Below, one piece after another: positions 14,074 to 20,937 of a DNA stretch of 21,599 nucleotides (its first letter is position 1; each line of letters begins with the position of its first letter). Source of the DNA: Methanomassiliicoccaceae archaeon UBA537 (GTDB taxonomy: Archaea; Thermoplasmatota; Thermoplasmata; Methanomassiliicoccales; Methanomethylophilaceae); assembly GCA_002504495.1 (NCBI GenBank), contig DATC01000097.1, positions 1-21,599 on the forward strand, given 5' to 3'. Below the pieces are notes generated by a model that saw only the letters and a list, made by a program, of their open reading frames with translations, had not been told where the DNA came from and did no database searches. A program made the translations under genes and the position numbers.

Positions 14074-15348
14074 ATGGAGATCAGACGCGACAGATATCTT
14101 GACAGGCTGATCAAACGCAGATGGAATGGATCAGTCAAGGTGGTTACGGGAATCAGACGGTGCGGAAAGTCCTACCTCCTGTTCAAACTGTTCAGAAACC
14201 GTCTGCTCTCCGAAGGGGTGCCGGAATCCAATATCATCGGTATCGAATTGGATGACATATCGAACAGACATCTCCGCGACCCTATGGCGCTCTATGAACA
14301 TGTTGCATCCCGGGTGCGTTCCGTCGTCGGACCATGCTATGTCATCCTGGACGAGATACAGTTCGTGAAAGACTTCTCGGATATGGTCAACGGACTGCGC
14401 CACCTCGATGACGTCGATATATACATCACGGGAAGCAACTCCCGTTTCCTGTCTTCCGACATCCTGACCGAATTCCGCGGAAGAGGCGACGAAGTACGTG
14501 TGCGTCCGTTGTCCTTCTCCGAATTCCGTTCAGCCTATCCCGACAAGGATATCGGAACCTTATGGAACGAATACATGACCTTCGGCGGAATGCCCGAACT
14601 GCTTAACAGACCCGACGAGGATCAGAAGATGTCCTATCTCGATAGCCTCTTCAGAGAGGTATACCTCAAGGACATTCAGGATCGTGACGGGATCCGCATG
14701 CCGCATGAGCTGTCTACGGTGCTGGATCTTCTCTGTTCGTCGATTGGATCGCTGACGAATCCATCCAAGATCCAGAACACCCTGTCCACCGTCAACCATA
14801 TCAAGATGGCATCGAACACTGTCGCCAGATACATGGACGTACTGTGCGACGCTTTCCTGTTCGAGAAGGCATCGCGGTACGACATCAAGGGCAGAAAGCT
14901 GCTCGATACCCCGTACAAGTACTACGCGATAGACGTAGGCCTCAGGAATGCGAGGCTGAACTTCAGGCAGCAGGAGCCCACTCATCTGATGGAGAACATA
15001 ATCTACAACGAGCTCAGATCCAGAGGATTCAACGTCGATATCGGTCTGATCGAACAGAGAATCACCATAGACGGCAGACAGGAGTACAGACAGCTGGAGA
15101 TCGACTTCGTCGTGAACAGAGGTGACACGAGATGGTACATCCAATCGGCATACGGCATTCCGAACGGCGAGAAGATGGAGCAGGAGACCAGACCGTTCAG
15201 AAAGATCCCCGATTCCTTCAGAAGGATCCTCATCGTGGGAGACGATATCCGCCCCTGGATCAATGATGAAGGCATCCTTATCGTCGGAGTGAAGGATTTC
15301 CTTCTGGATGAAAGCCTCATGCACGGGCGAAGGGAATACCGTAAATGA
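14074..15348 (+). CDS. AAA_14/DUF4143 family ATPase
   Basis: 424 residues. An N-terminal P-loop ATPase domain has Walker A GIRRCGKS (26-33), Walker B VILDEIQF (90-97) and the sensor-like YITGSNSRFLSS. It is followed by a linker (GTLWNEYMTFGGMPELL), a helical region resembling a winged helix (about 215-275) and a DUF4143-type C-terminal domain. That domain often carries a PD-(D/E)xK-like E-x-D...E-V-K motif. Here LEIDFVV (about 340-346) is kept but the second half reads YIQSAY, so the catalytic Glu and Lys are not at the usual place. These COG1373-type proteins occur in many copies in archaeal and bacterial genomes; their function is unknown, with defence, toxin-antitoxin or mobility roles proposed. 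GAGGT lies 8 nt upstream of the ATG. The gene is framed by 35-nt palindromes, and its TGA lies inside the right one. Nothing links it functionally to its neighbours. Confidence 0.88.
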   Translation: MEIRRDRYLDRLIKRRWNGSVKVVTGIRRCGKSYLLFKLFRNRLLSEGVPESNIIGIELDDISNRHLRDPMALYEHVASRVRSVVGPCYVILDEIQFVKDFSDMVNGLRHLDDVDIYITGSNSRFLSSDILTEFRGRGDEVRVRPLSFSEFRSAYPDKDIGTLWNEYMTFGGMPELLNRPDEDQKMSYLDSLFREVYLKDIQDRDGIRMPHELSTVLDLLCSSIGSLTNPSKIQNTLSTVNHIKMASNTVARYMDVLCDAFLFEKASRYDIKGRKLLDTPYKYYAIDVGLRNARLNFRQQEPTHLMENIIYNELRSRGFNVDIGLIEQRITIDGRQEYRQLEIDFVVNRGDTRWYIQSAYGIPNGEKMEQETRPFRKIPDSFRRILIVGDDIRPWINDEGILIVGVKDFLLDESLMHGRREYRK

Positions 15349-15379
15349 GAATACACTGCAACCTGCAGTAAATTCTCAT
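15345..15379. repeat. 35-nt palindrome, right copy overlapping the ATPase stop codon
   Basis: Same arms as at 14025-14059 (ATGAGAAT, ACTGCA, TGCAGT, ATTCTCAT). The two copies differ at four positions, all in the spacers. The TGA stop of the ATPase gene (15346-15348) is part of the left arm. TTT follows the right arm, so it may also work as a terminator. Confidence 0.85.
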
Positions 15380-15442
15380 TTGACATCATCCGTAGAGGCG
15401 CCCCGCGATTAGCGGCCACAGATGCCGAGGGCCTCCGCGAGC

Positions 15443-15450
15443 CGTTTTAT
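15443..15450 (+). promoter_or_regulatory. TATA box of rbkR
   Basis: GTTTTAT-like box (about 15443-15450) centred about 27 nt upstream of ATG 15474, with no Shine-Dalgarno in between. This predicts a leaderless mRNA. Confidence 0.5.
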
Positions 15451-15473
15451 CCGTCCTTCCTCTTCACCCTCTC

Positions 15474-16130
15474 ATGGACGAGAAGCACTCCACGGTGCTG
15501 AGGAAGCTGGCGCTGCTCGGCGCCATGGACGACTACATAGTCATCTCCTCGAAGGAGCTCGGCAAAGCCGTGGATATCAGCCAGCAATCCGCATCCAAAA
15601 GGATACTAGAGCTCCTGGACGAGGGATTCATTGACAGGGACCTCGGAGCGCGCAGGCAGCGCATAAGGATCAGCTCCAAAGGGATGGACGAGCTCAAGAA
15701 GGAATACAACGAATACAGGAGGATTTTCGAATTGACAGACCATATAACGATCCACGGAGCGGTCGAATCCGGAATGGGCGAGGGAGGATACTACATCTGC
15801 CAGGCCGGATACCTCAAGCAGTTCCAGGAGAAGCTCGGATTCACGCCGTTCGAAGGAACCCTGAACATCCATGTCGATGCGGAGGACGTGGGGAAGCTCG
15901 ACGTCATCAGAAGCACCGCGGGCATTCCCGTATCGGGATTCTCCGGCGACGGCAGGAGCTTCGGGAACGTGGTGGCGTACAAGGCCAGGATACGCAACAC
16001 CGACTGCGCCATAGTAGTCCCGGAAAGATCGCACTACGCCGACATCATCGAGATCATCTGCCAGTACCATCTCAGAAGGACGTTGGGGCTGGAAGACGGA
16101 TCGCGGGTGGAAGTCAAGGTCGTCATCTGA
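15474..16130 (+). CDS. rbkR: CTP-dependent riboflavin kinase / transcriptional regulator RbkR
   Basis: 218 residues. The C-terminal domain (about 90-218) is archaeal riboflavin kinase (RibK type), which makes FMN from riboflavin using CTP instead of ATP. Its signature is GAVESGMGEGGYYICQ, then LGFTPFEGTLNIHV and the late VPERSHY and RRTLGLEDG. The N-terminal domain (about 1-80) is a MarR/winged-helix-like DNA-binding unit with SSKELGKAVDISQQSASKRI as the recognition region and a basic wing (LGARRQRIRISSKG). This fusion is RbkR, reported to regulate archaeal riboflavin synthesis and uptake genes. Leaderless spacing from the TATA box supports the ATG at 15474. No riboflavin biosynthesis gene is next to it, so targets must lie elsewhere. 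No operator was recognised in the 125-bp upstream gap, which is mostly the palindrome and promoter. Confidence 0.93.
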   Translation: MDEKHSTVLRKLALLGAMDDYIVISSKELGKAVDISQQSASKRILELLDEGFIDRDLGARRQRIRISSKGMDELKKEYNEYRRIFELTDHITIHGAVESGMGEGGYYICQAGYLKQFQEKLGFTPFEGTLNIHVDAEDVGKLDVIRSTAGIPVSGFSGDGRSFGNVVAYKARIRNTDCAIVVPERSHYADIIEIICQYHLRRTLGLEDGSRVEVKVVI

Positions 16131-16142
16131 GCCTTCCTGTCG

Positions 16143-16150
16143 GTTTTAAA
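16143..16150 (+). promoter_or_regulatory. TATA box of the InlB-repeat protein gene
   Basis: GTTTTAAAAC core centred about 27 nt before ATG 16174, again without a Shine-Dalgarno, which implies a leaderless transcript. Confidence 0.5.
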
Positions 16151-16173
16151 ACCTGAAAGCTCCATGGTACACC

Positions 16174-16944
16174 ATGGTGAAAACCGATAGGAACCTGCTG
16201 ATGATTCCCATCGCCGTGGCCTTGACGATACTCGTCATCGCCGGCATCGCCATGGCCATGGCCGAAGAGGATCCGGAACAGCCGTCCGTATCCATGGAAT
16301 CAGGGCATACGATAAGATTCGACCTCAACGGGGGAACCGGGACATGCCCAGAACCCGTACAGGTCATGCCCTGGGGCACCTATACGCTGTCCTACGAGGA
16401 GGAACCGATCCGCGACGGCTACGATTTCGCCGGGTGGCACACATACAAGAACCTTGGCGACTACCGTCGCGCACTGCTGGAAGGGGACCGGATGTCCGTG
16501 GACAACGACATGACCCTGTTCGCGATCTGGATACCTCTCATGGAGATGCGCTACGAGAAGATCGATGGATACGGAGACGGATTCGATTTCGTGGATGACG
16601 TCGGCGAACATCGGAGCCTGATACCGAAGGACGGATCGGTCTTCTTCATCTACAGGGTCGAGGTGAAAAACCTGTCCGTGGGCCGCACGGTGAACCCCGA
16701 CTACGCCGATTTCGACCTCAAGACGACCGACGGCATGTACCGTCCCTGCGAGGACTCCTCGTTCGACAGATATGTGCTGAAGAACGAACCGGCATCCGAG
16801 ATCGGCCTGAAGCAAGGAGAATCGCACACATTCTGCATCGTGTACGAGGTCCCCGAGAACACTACGAACGGGATCGTCGTCGCCTCGCACGGGTTCGACG
16901 GCTTCGAATACCGCATATCTGAGAAGCGATTCCGAATGGTTTGA
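16174..16944 (+). CDS. Membrane-anchored extracellular protein with InlB B-repeat and DUF4352-like domain
   Basis: 256 residues. Residues 1-9 are polar and basic, and 10-30 form a hydrophobic signal peptide or N-terminal anchor. Residues about 46-116 match the Listeria-Bacteroides repeat (Flg_new, InlB B-repeat): TIRFDLNGGTG, then PIRDGYDFAGWHTYKN and DMTLFAIW. The C-terminal part (about 125-250) resembles a DUF4352 Ig-like domain, with VFFIYRVEVKNLSVGRTVNP and HTFCIVYEVPENTTNGIVV. Such repeats are common in surface proteins of host-associated microbes, where they serve as spacers or in protein contacts; the exact role here is unknown. It probably faces the outside of the cell, as does the adhesin-like protein at the left end. 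The stop is followed by a perfect 9-bp hairpin shared with convergent gatE. Confidence 0.8.
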   Translation: MVKTDRNLLMIPIAVALTILVIAGIAMAMAEEDPEQPSVSMESGHTIRFDLNGGTGTCPEPVQVMPWGTYTLSYEEEPIRDGYDFAGWHTYKNLGDYRRALLEGDRMSVDNDMTLFAIWIPLMEMRYEKIDGYGDGFDFVDDVGEHRSLIPKDGSVFFIYRVEVKNLSVGRTVNPDYADFDLKTTDGMYRPCEDSSFDRYVLKNEPASEIGLKQGESHTFCIVYEVPENTTNGIVVASHGFDGFEYRISEKRFRMV

Positions 16945-16945
16945 A

Positions 16946-16967
16946 GGTCCGGGGTCGCCCCCGGACC
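16946..16967. terminator. Perfect hairpin between convergent genes
   Basis: GGTCCGGGG (16946-16954), loop TCGC, CCCCGGACC (16959-16967). It begins one base after the stop of the upstream plus-strand gene and ends four bases before the stop of gatE. It may act on both strands. No T-run on either side. Confidence 0.55.
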
Positions 16968-16971
16968 GGGA

Positions 16972-18840
16972 TCACTGGCCCAGAAGCTCGCGTATGGATG
17001 CGGAAAGAAGCTCGCTGGCCTTCTTCCCGTCCACCTTCCCGCGGAGAGCGCCCATGACAGGCCCCATGAGGGGTCCGATGGCACCCATGCCCTTGGACCT
17101 GACGAACTCCTCGCGCTCCGCGACGAGACGGTCGATGATCGTCTTGGCCTCCCCGTCGTCGACGGCGCCTAGCCCGAGCTTCTCCACCGCGGCGGCCGGA
17201 TCTGTACCGGAGCACATCTCCTTCAGGATGGCAGGGAGGGCCTCCTTGGCGAACCTGCCCTCCTTCAGCATCGAGAAGGCGCTCTCGAGAGAATCCTCAT
17301 CCAACGACGAGGGATCCAGCCCTTCGTGCTCCAGCTCGGTGAACGTGTTGAGCAGGGTGGTGGCGGCCACCGAGGCCATGCCGTCCGAGGCGAGGATCTC
17401 GAACAGCTCGTCCTGACCCTTCCTGACGATCTGCCTGGACTGCTGCGGGTTGAGTCCGAAGTCCTCGACCAGACGAGCCTCTATCTGCTCCGGGAACTCG
17501 GGCATGGAGGCGCGGATGCGACCCATGACGGACTCCGTTATCTCCACGGGCGGGACATCGGTCTCGGGATACATCCTGGCGGCGCCGGGAAGCGGCCTGG
17601 AGTACTTCGTGGTGCCGTCCGGAAGGGGATCGCGCGTCTCCTCGGGCACTCCGACCAGCGCCTCGTTGGCCCTGGCCACGGCCACCTCCAGAGCATCCCT
17701 GGCCTTCTTCTCGGGAGCGGCGCAGATGACGAAGGCGTCGTTCTCAGCAGTCATCCCTATGCGCTGCCTGAGAGCATCCACATAGGACTGCTCGATCCCG
17801 TAGTTCGGAAGCTCGTCCGAATGGAATATCCCCTTGACCCCCCGAGTCCTAGCCCTCTGGGCCATCTCCGCGCCGAGACGGAGCTTGCCGTCGTCGCCGT
17901 TCATGACACCTGCGAATCCGGGCAGGCGCACGGCTATGACGCGCCCCTTGGACGATAGGGCGCCCTTGATGACCTTCGACTCGCAGTCTGCGAACAGGTC
18001 GGTGACGTCTATCGGATTGAACTCCGCGGAACCGGTGCCGCGAGAGGACAGGATGTCCCTTATGCGAAGGAGCATCCTCTGCCTCGCCACCTCGTTCCTG
18101 ACGTAGTCCGGGATCATCTTCAAGTCCCCTACGCCCTTGAGCTCTATGCGCGCTCCGCCGGGAATGGAGATGTTCAGGTCCTGACGGATCGTCCCTATGC
18201 CCCTCTTCACCCTCTTGGTGGCCCTGAGGAGCGTCCCTATGCGGTATGCGACCTCCTGGACCTCCTCCGGAGTCCTCATGTCGGGCCCGGTTGCTACCTC
18301 TATCAGAGGTATCCCCAGACGGTCGAGCCTGTACAGGACCTCGTCCCCTTTCGTCTCGACCTTTCTGGCGGCGTCCTCCTCGAGACACACCGACAGGATG
18401 GAGATCGACCTCCCGCCGGCATCGACATGCCCGTCGGTGGCGATCAGAGCCGTCCTCTGGAACCCGGAGGTGTTGGATCCGTCCACCACGATCTTCCTCA
18501 TGTAGTGGATCTCGTCGATCACGTTGGCTCCGAGCATCTCGGAGAACGTCAAGGCTATGTCCAACGCGTCGCCGTTCACGTCGTGGGGAGGCTCTTCATC
18601 CAGCTCCACCAGGCAGCTGGTGCCTTCGCAGCACTGGTACCTGTAGCCCATGTGCCTCTGGAACTGGGCCAGGGCGGCGCGGTCGATCTCCCCCATCTCG
18701 CTGGTGGTGGGCCTGAGCTTTCTGAAGTACGCTCCCTCGCCCTCCTCGCAGAGACGGCTGTCGCAGTCGCAGAACAGCTTCTTGGTATCGAGCTGCTGGT
18801 GGATCTCGATGCCGCACATCATCTCGTAGTCCTCACTCAT
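16972..18840 (-). CDS. gatE: Glu-tRNA(Gln) amidotransferase subunit E
   Basis: 622 residues. With GatD it converts Glu-tRNA(Gln) to Gln-tRNA(Gln); GatE holds the kinase and transamidase centre and binds the tRNA. It is exclusive to archaea. The N-terminal GatB-like cradle begins MCGIEIHQQLDTKKLFCDC, followed by LRPTTSEMGEID, then GSNTSGFQRT, RLGIPLIEVATGPDMRTPEE and GIGTIRQDLNISIPGGARIE. The middle (about 290-420) is the AspRS-like insertion that separates GatE from bacterial GatB (RVIAVRLPGFAGVM and FHSDELPNYG). After MYPETDVPP comes the helical and YqeY-like tail ending with GPLMGPVMGALRGKVDGKKA. The ATG overlaps the gatD stop by 8 nt, so the subunits are translationally coupled. Length is typical. 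Confidence 0.97.
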   Translation of the reverse strand: MSEDYEMMCGIEIHQQLDTKKLFCDCDSRLCEEGEGAYFRKLRPTTSEMGEIDRAALAQFQRHMGYRYQCCEGTSCLVELDEEPPHDVNGDALDIALTFSEMLGANVIDEIHYMRKIVVDGSNTSGFQRTALIATDGHVDAGGRSISILSVCLEEDAARKVETKGDEVLYRLDRLGIPLIEVATGPDMRTPEEVQEVAYRIGTLLRATKRVKRGIGTIRQDLNISIPGGARIELKGVGDLKMIPDYVRNEVARQRMLLRIRDILSSRGTGSAEFNPIDVTDLFADCESKVIKGALSSKGRVIAVRLPGFAGVMNGDDGKLRLGAEMAQRARTRGVKGIFHSDELPNYGIEQSYVDALRQRIGMTAENDAFVICAAPEKKARDALEVAVARANEALVGVPEETRDPLPDGTTKYSRPLPGAARMYPETDVPPVEITESVMGRIRASMPEFPEQIEARLVEDFGLNPQQSRQIVRKGQDELFEILASDGMASVAATTLLNTFTELEHEGLDPSSLDEDSLESAFSMLKEGRFAKEALPAILKEMCSGTDPAAAVEKLGLGAVDDGEAKTIIDRLVAEREEFVRSKGMGAIGPLMGPVMGALRGKVDGKKASELLSASIRELLGQ

Positions 18841-20128
18841 CGATGAGCCTCCTGTCGGACATCTCCCCTGCAAGAGGAGTCCTCATCACACGGACCGCCT
18901 CCTCCCTGGAAGCGGTGTTGGCGATCGCCCACATCAGCTTGACGTAGGCGGTCTCCGGGAGCATGTCGAGAACGGTCACGACCCCTGCATCGAGCATGTC
19001 GCGCCCGGTGTTGTAAACGTTGAGATTGGTCCTTCCTCCCAGGCACTGGCTGGTGAGGACGACGATCTTCCCCTTGGACACGGCGTCGCGTATCAGCGGG
19101 ATCATGCCCTCGCAGACGTGCCCGAGACCGGATCCGGCGATGACTATGCCCTCGCATGCATCGAACACCGGAGCGAACAGCTCCGGAGTCATGCCGGGGT
19201 AGTACTGGAGCAGGGCGCAGCGGGTCTCCATGGCGACCCTGAGACGGACCTCTCCCGTTCCGATGCGACGGCCCTCGCGGACCTCGGTGATGCCCGACGC
19301 GTCGAGATGGGCAATGGGGAGCGCGTTGATCGAACGGAACGCGTCCCTGCGGGAGGTGTGCATCTTGCGCACCCTCGTTCCGATGTGGACGGCGAACGAA
19401 TCGTCCCCGGGAGAATCGTGCATGACGACGAACACGCCTGCGCGATCGCCCTTGGTGGCGAAGCGGACGCATGCCATCAGGTTGCTCGATGCGTCAGAGG
19501 AGGGACGGTCGGACGAGCGCTGGGCTCCGACGAGGATCACGGGCTTCGGAACGTCTCCGAGCATGAACGACAGCGCGGCAGCTGTGTATCCCATGGTGTC
19601 GGTTCCATGGGGGATGATCACCGCGTCGGCGCCCTTTTCCAGCTCCTCGGCGACGGCCTTCGCCAGCTCCTGCCAGTGGGCCGGATCCATGTTCTCCGAG
19701 AAGATCAAGAAGAGCACGCGGGCATCTATGTTGGCGAGATCGCGGATCTCCGGGACCGCGTTCACCATGTCGGACGTGGACAGCGCGGGATGCACGGCGC
19801 CGGTCCTGTAGTCCACATAGGACGCGATGGTCCCGCCGGTACCGATCAGGACGATCTTGGGAAGACCCTTGCGGAACTCCACCTCGGATTCCTTCCTCTG
19901 CCTGGCTACGGGACGGTCCAGTACCTCGATCTCGGCGTCCGGCGTGATCCTTATCCCTATGTTGTACCCGCTCTTGAGCTTGAGGATCAGGACATCCGGA
20001 GCGCTGAACTCGTGATGAGGCATCAGTGTGCCCTCGAACGTCCTGCCCTCGCGCACGATCCTGAGCTTCGTCCCCTCGGTCGCCGACAGCGACGAGAGGG
20101 TTTCGGAAAGAGATTGCGAATAGCTCAT
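18833..20128 (-). CDS. gatD: Glu-tRNA(Gln) amidotransferase subunit D
   Basis: 431 residues. This is the asparaginase-like glutaminase subunit that releases ammonia from glutamine and passes it to GatE. An N-terminal beta domain (about 1-75, with GRTFEGTLMPHHEF and LKLKSGYNIGIRI) precedes the L-asparaginase I fold. That fold has the catalytic Thr motif GTGGTIAS (96-103), PHGTDTMGYTA (173-183), the QRSSDRPSSDA segment and a second-domain KIVVLTSQCLGGRTNL. ATG 20128 is preferred over upstream ATGs (20146, 20161 and others) because the match to the family begins there and a TATA-like box lies about 30 nt upstream, giving an almost leaderless mRNA. First gene of the gatD-gatE operon, divergent from hypB. 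Confidence 0.95.
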   Translation of the reverse strand: MSYSQSLSETLSSLSATEGTKLRIVREGRTFEGTLMPHHEFSAPDVLILKLKSGYNIGIRITPDAEIEVLDRPVARQRKESEVEFRKGLPKIVLIGTGGTIASYVDYRTGAVHPALSTSDMVNAVPEIRDLANIDARVLFLIFSENMDPAHWQELAKAVAEELEKGADAVIIPHGTDTMGYTAAALSFMLGDVPKPVILVGAQRSSDRPSSDASSNLMACVRFATKGDRAGVFVVMHDSPGDDSFAVHIGTRVRKMHTSRRDAFRSINALPIAHLDASGITEVREGRRIGTGEVRLRVAMETRCALLQYYPGMTPELFAPVFDACEGIVIAGSGLGHVCEGMIPLIRDAVSKGKIVVLTSQCLGGRTNLNVYNTGRDMLDAGVVTVLDMLPETAYVKLMWAIANTASREEAVRVMRTPLAGEMSDRRLIDE

Positions 20129-20154
20129 GTTACTGGATACGGGCATGGCGGAGG

Positions 20155-20165
20155 CGTTTATCATA
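20155..20165 (-). promoter_or_regulatory. TATA-like box of gatD-gatE
   Basis: ATATGATAAAC on the minus strand, centred about 32 nt upstream of ATG 20128, where no Shine-Dalgarno is seen. It implies a leader of only a few nucleotides. Confidence 0.45.
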
Positions 20166-20246
20166 TTGCCGTCAGAAATCTGCCTGACCCTGTTCACAGT
20201 TCATGGAGACCGTGTTTGGCACACGCAATCCGGCCCAACCCAGAAA

Positions 20247-20256
20247 TCCTATATCA
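20247..20256 (+). promoter_or_regulatory. TATA box of hypB-purD
   Basis: TCCTATATCA core centred about 26-27 nt before ATG 20278. The spacing supports that start over the in-frame ATG at 20203 and suggests a leaderless message. Confidence 0.5.
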
Positions 20257-20277
20257 GAGGGTAGAGATGTGGATTCC

Positions 20278-20928
20278 ATGCACATAGTCCAGCCCGGGAC
20301 GGAGATCGATGTCCTCAAGGAGAACAATCGGATCGCACATGAGAACTACCGCCTCATGAAGCAGCACGGGATCAGATCCATAGACTTCATGGGCTCTGTC
20401 GGATCGGGGAAGACCTCTCTGATCATCAAGCTCGCCGAGAAGCTCCGCGCCAAAGGCGTCCGCGTGTGCATCATAGCCGGAGACGTCACCGGCAACGACG
20501 ACTACACCCGCTTCCGCAACTCCGGGGCTGATTCAGTGAACTGCAACACCGGACACGAATGCCATCTCGACGCCAACCTCATAAAGAAGTCGCTGAACGG
20601 GATGGATCTGGACGCGTACGATGTGGTCCTGATAGAGAACGTCGGCAACCTGGTATGTCCCGCGGACTTCCCGCTCGGCACCGATCTGAGGATCGTCGTC
20701 ATATCCGTCACGGAAGGGGACGACATGGTGAGGAAGCACCACGACATCTTCCTGCACTCGGACGTGGCAATACTCAACAAGATCGACATCGCCGATGCCG
20801 TGGACGTCGATCCGCAGATCATATCCCGCGACTACGACGCCCTGACAGGTAATATCAAGAAGCTGCTCATGTGCAGCGTCAAGAAGGGCACCGGCCTCGA
20901 CGAGGTCATGACCGCCCTGAAGCTCTGA
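20278..20928 (+). CDS. hypB: Hydrogenase nickel incorporation protein HypB
   Basis: 216 residues. A GTPase that with HypA delivers nickel to [NiFe]-hydrogenases. Motifs: Walker A GSVGSGKTS (39-47), AGDVTGNDD, the metal-site segment TGHECHLDA with C95 and H96, ENVGNLVCPADFPLG with C127, and NKID (167-170). C95, H96 and C127 correspond to the metal site at the GTP-dependent dimer interface of the family. The histidine-rich N-terminal nickel store of some bacterial HypB proteins is absent, as is common in archaea. The start follows the TATA spacing. It fits a hydrogen-dependent methanogen, which needs nickel hydrogenases. Neither hypA nor a hydrogenase gene is in view. It is followed by purD after 9 nt, probably in the same transcript, with no obvious functional link. 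Confidence 0.94.
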   Translation: MHIVQPGTEIDVLKENNRIAHENYRLMKQHGIRSIDFMGSVGSGKTSLIIKLAEKLRAKGVRVCIIAGDVTGNDDYTRFRNSGADSVNCNTGHECHLDANLIKKSLNGMDLDAYDVVLIENVGNLVCPADFPLGTDLRIVVISVTEGDDMVRKHHDIFLHSDVAILNKIDIADAVDVDPQIISRDYDALTGNIKKLLMCSVKKGTGLDEVMTALKL

Positions 20929-20937
20929 GGGATCGAT

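Noticed and set aside
14025..15379. Insertion sequence with transposase
   Set aside because: The encoded protein is a P-loop ATPase of the DUF4143 type, with no DDE, HUH or recombinase motifs, and no target-site duplication is obvious outside the palindromes. Cassette behaviour is therefore only a hypothesis.
19118..20287. 389-codon plus-strand open frame opposite gatD
   Set aside because: The gatD frame has full asparaginase-family motifs; the opposite frame shows none and crosses the gatD-hypB promoter region.
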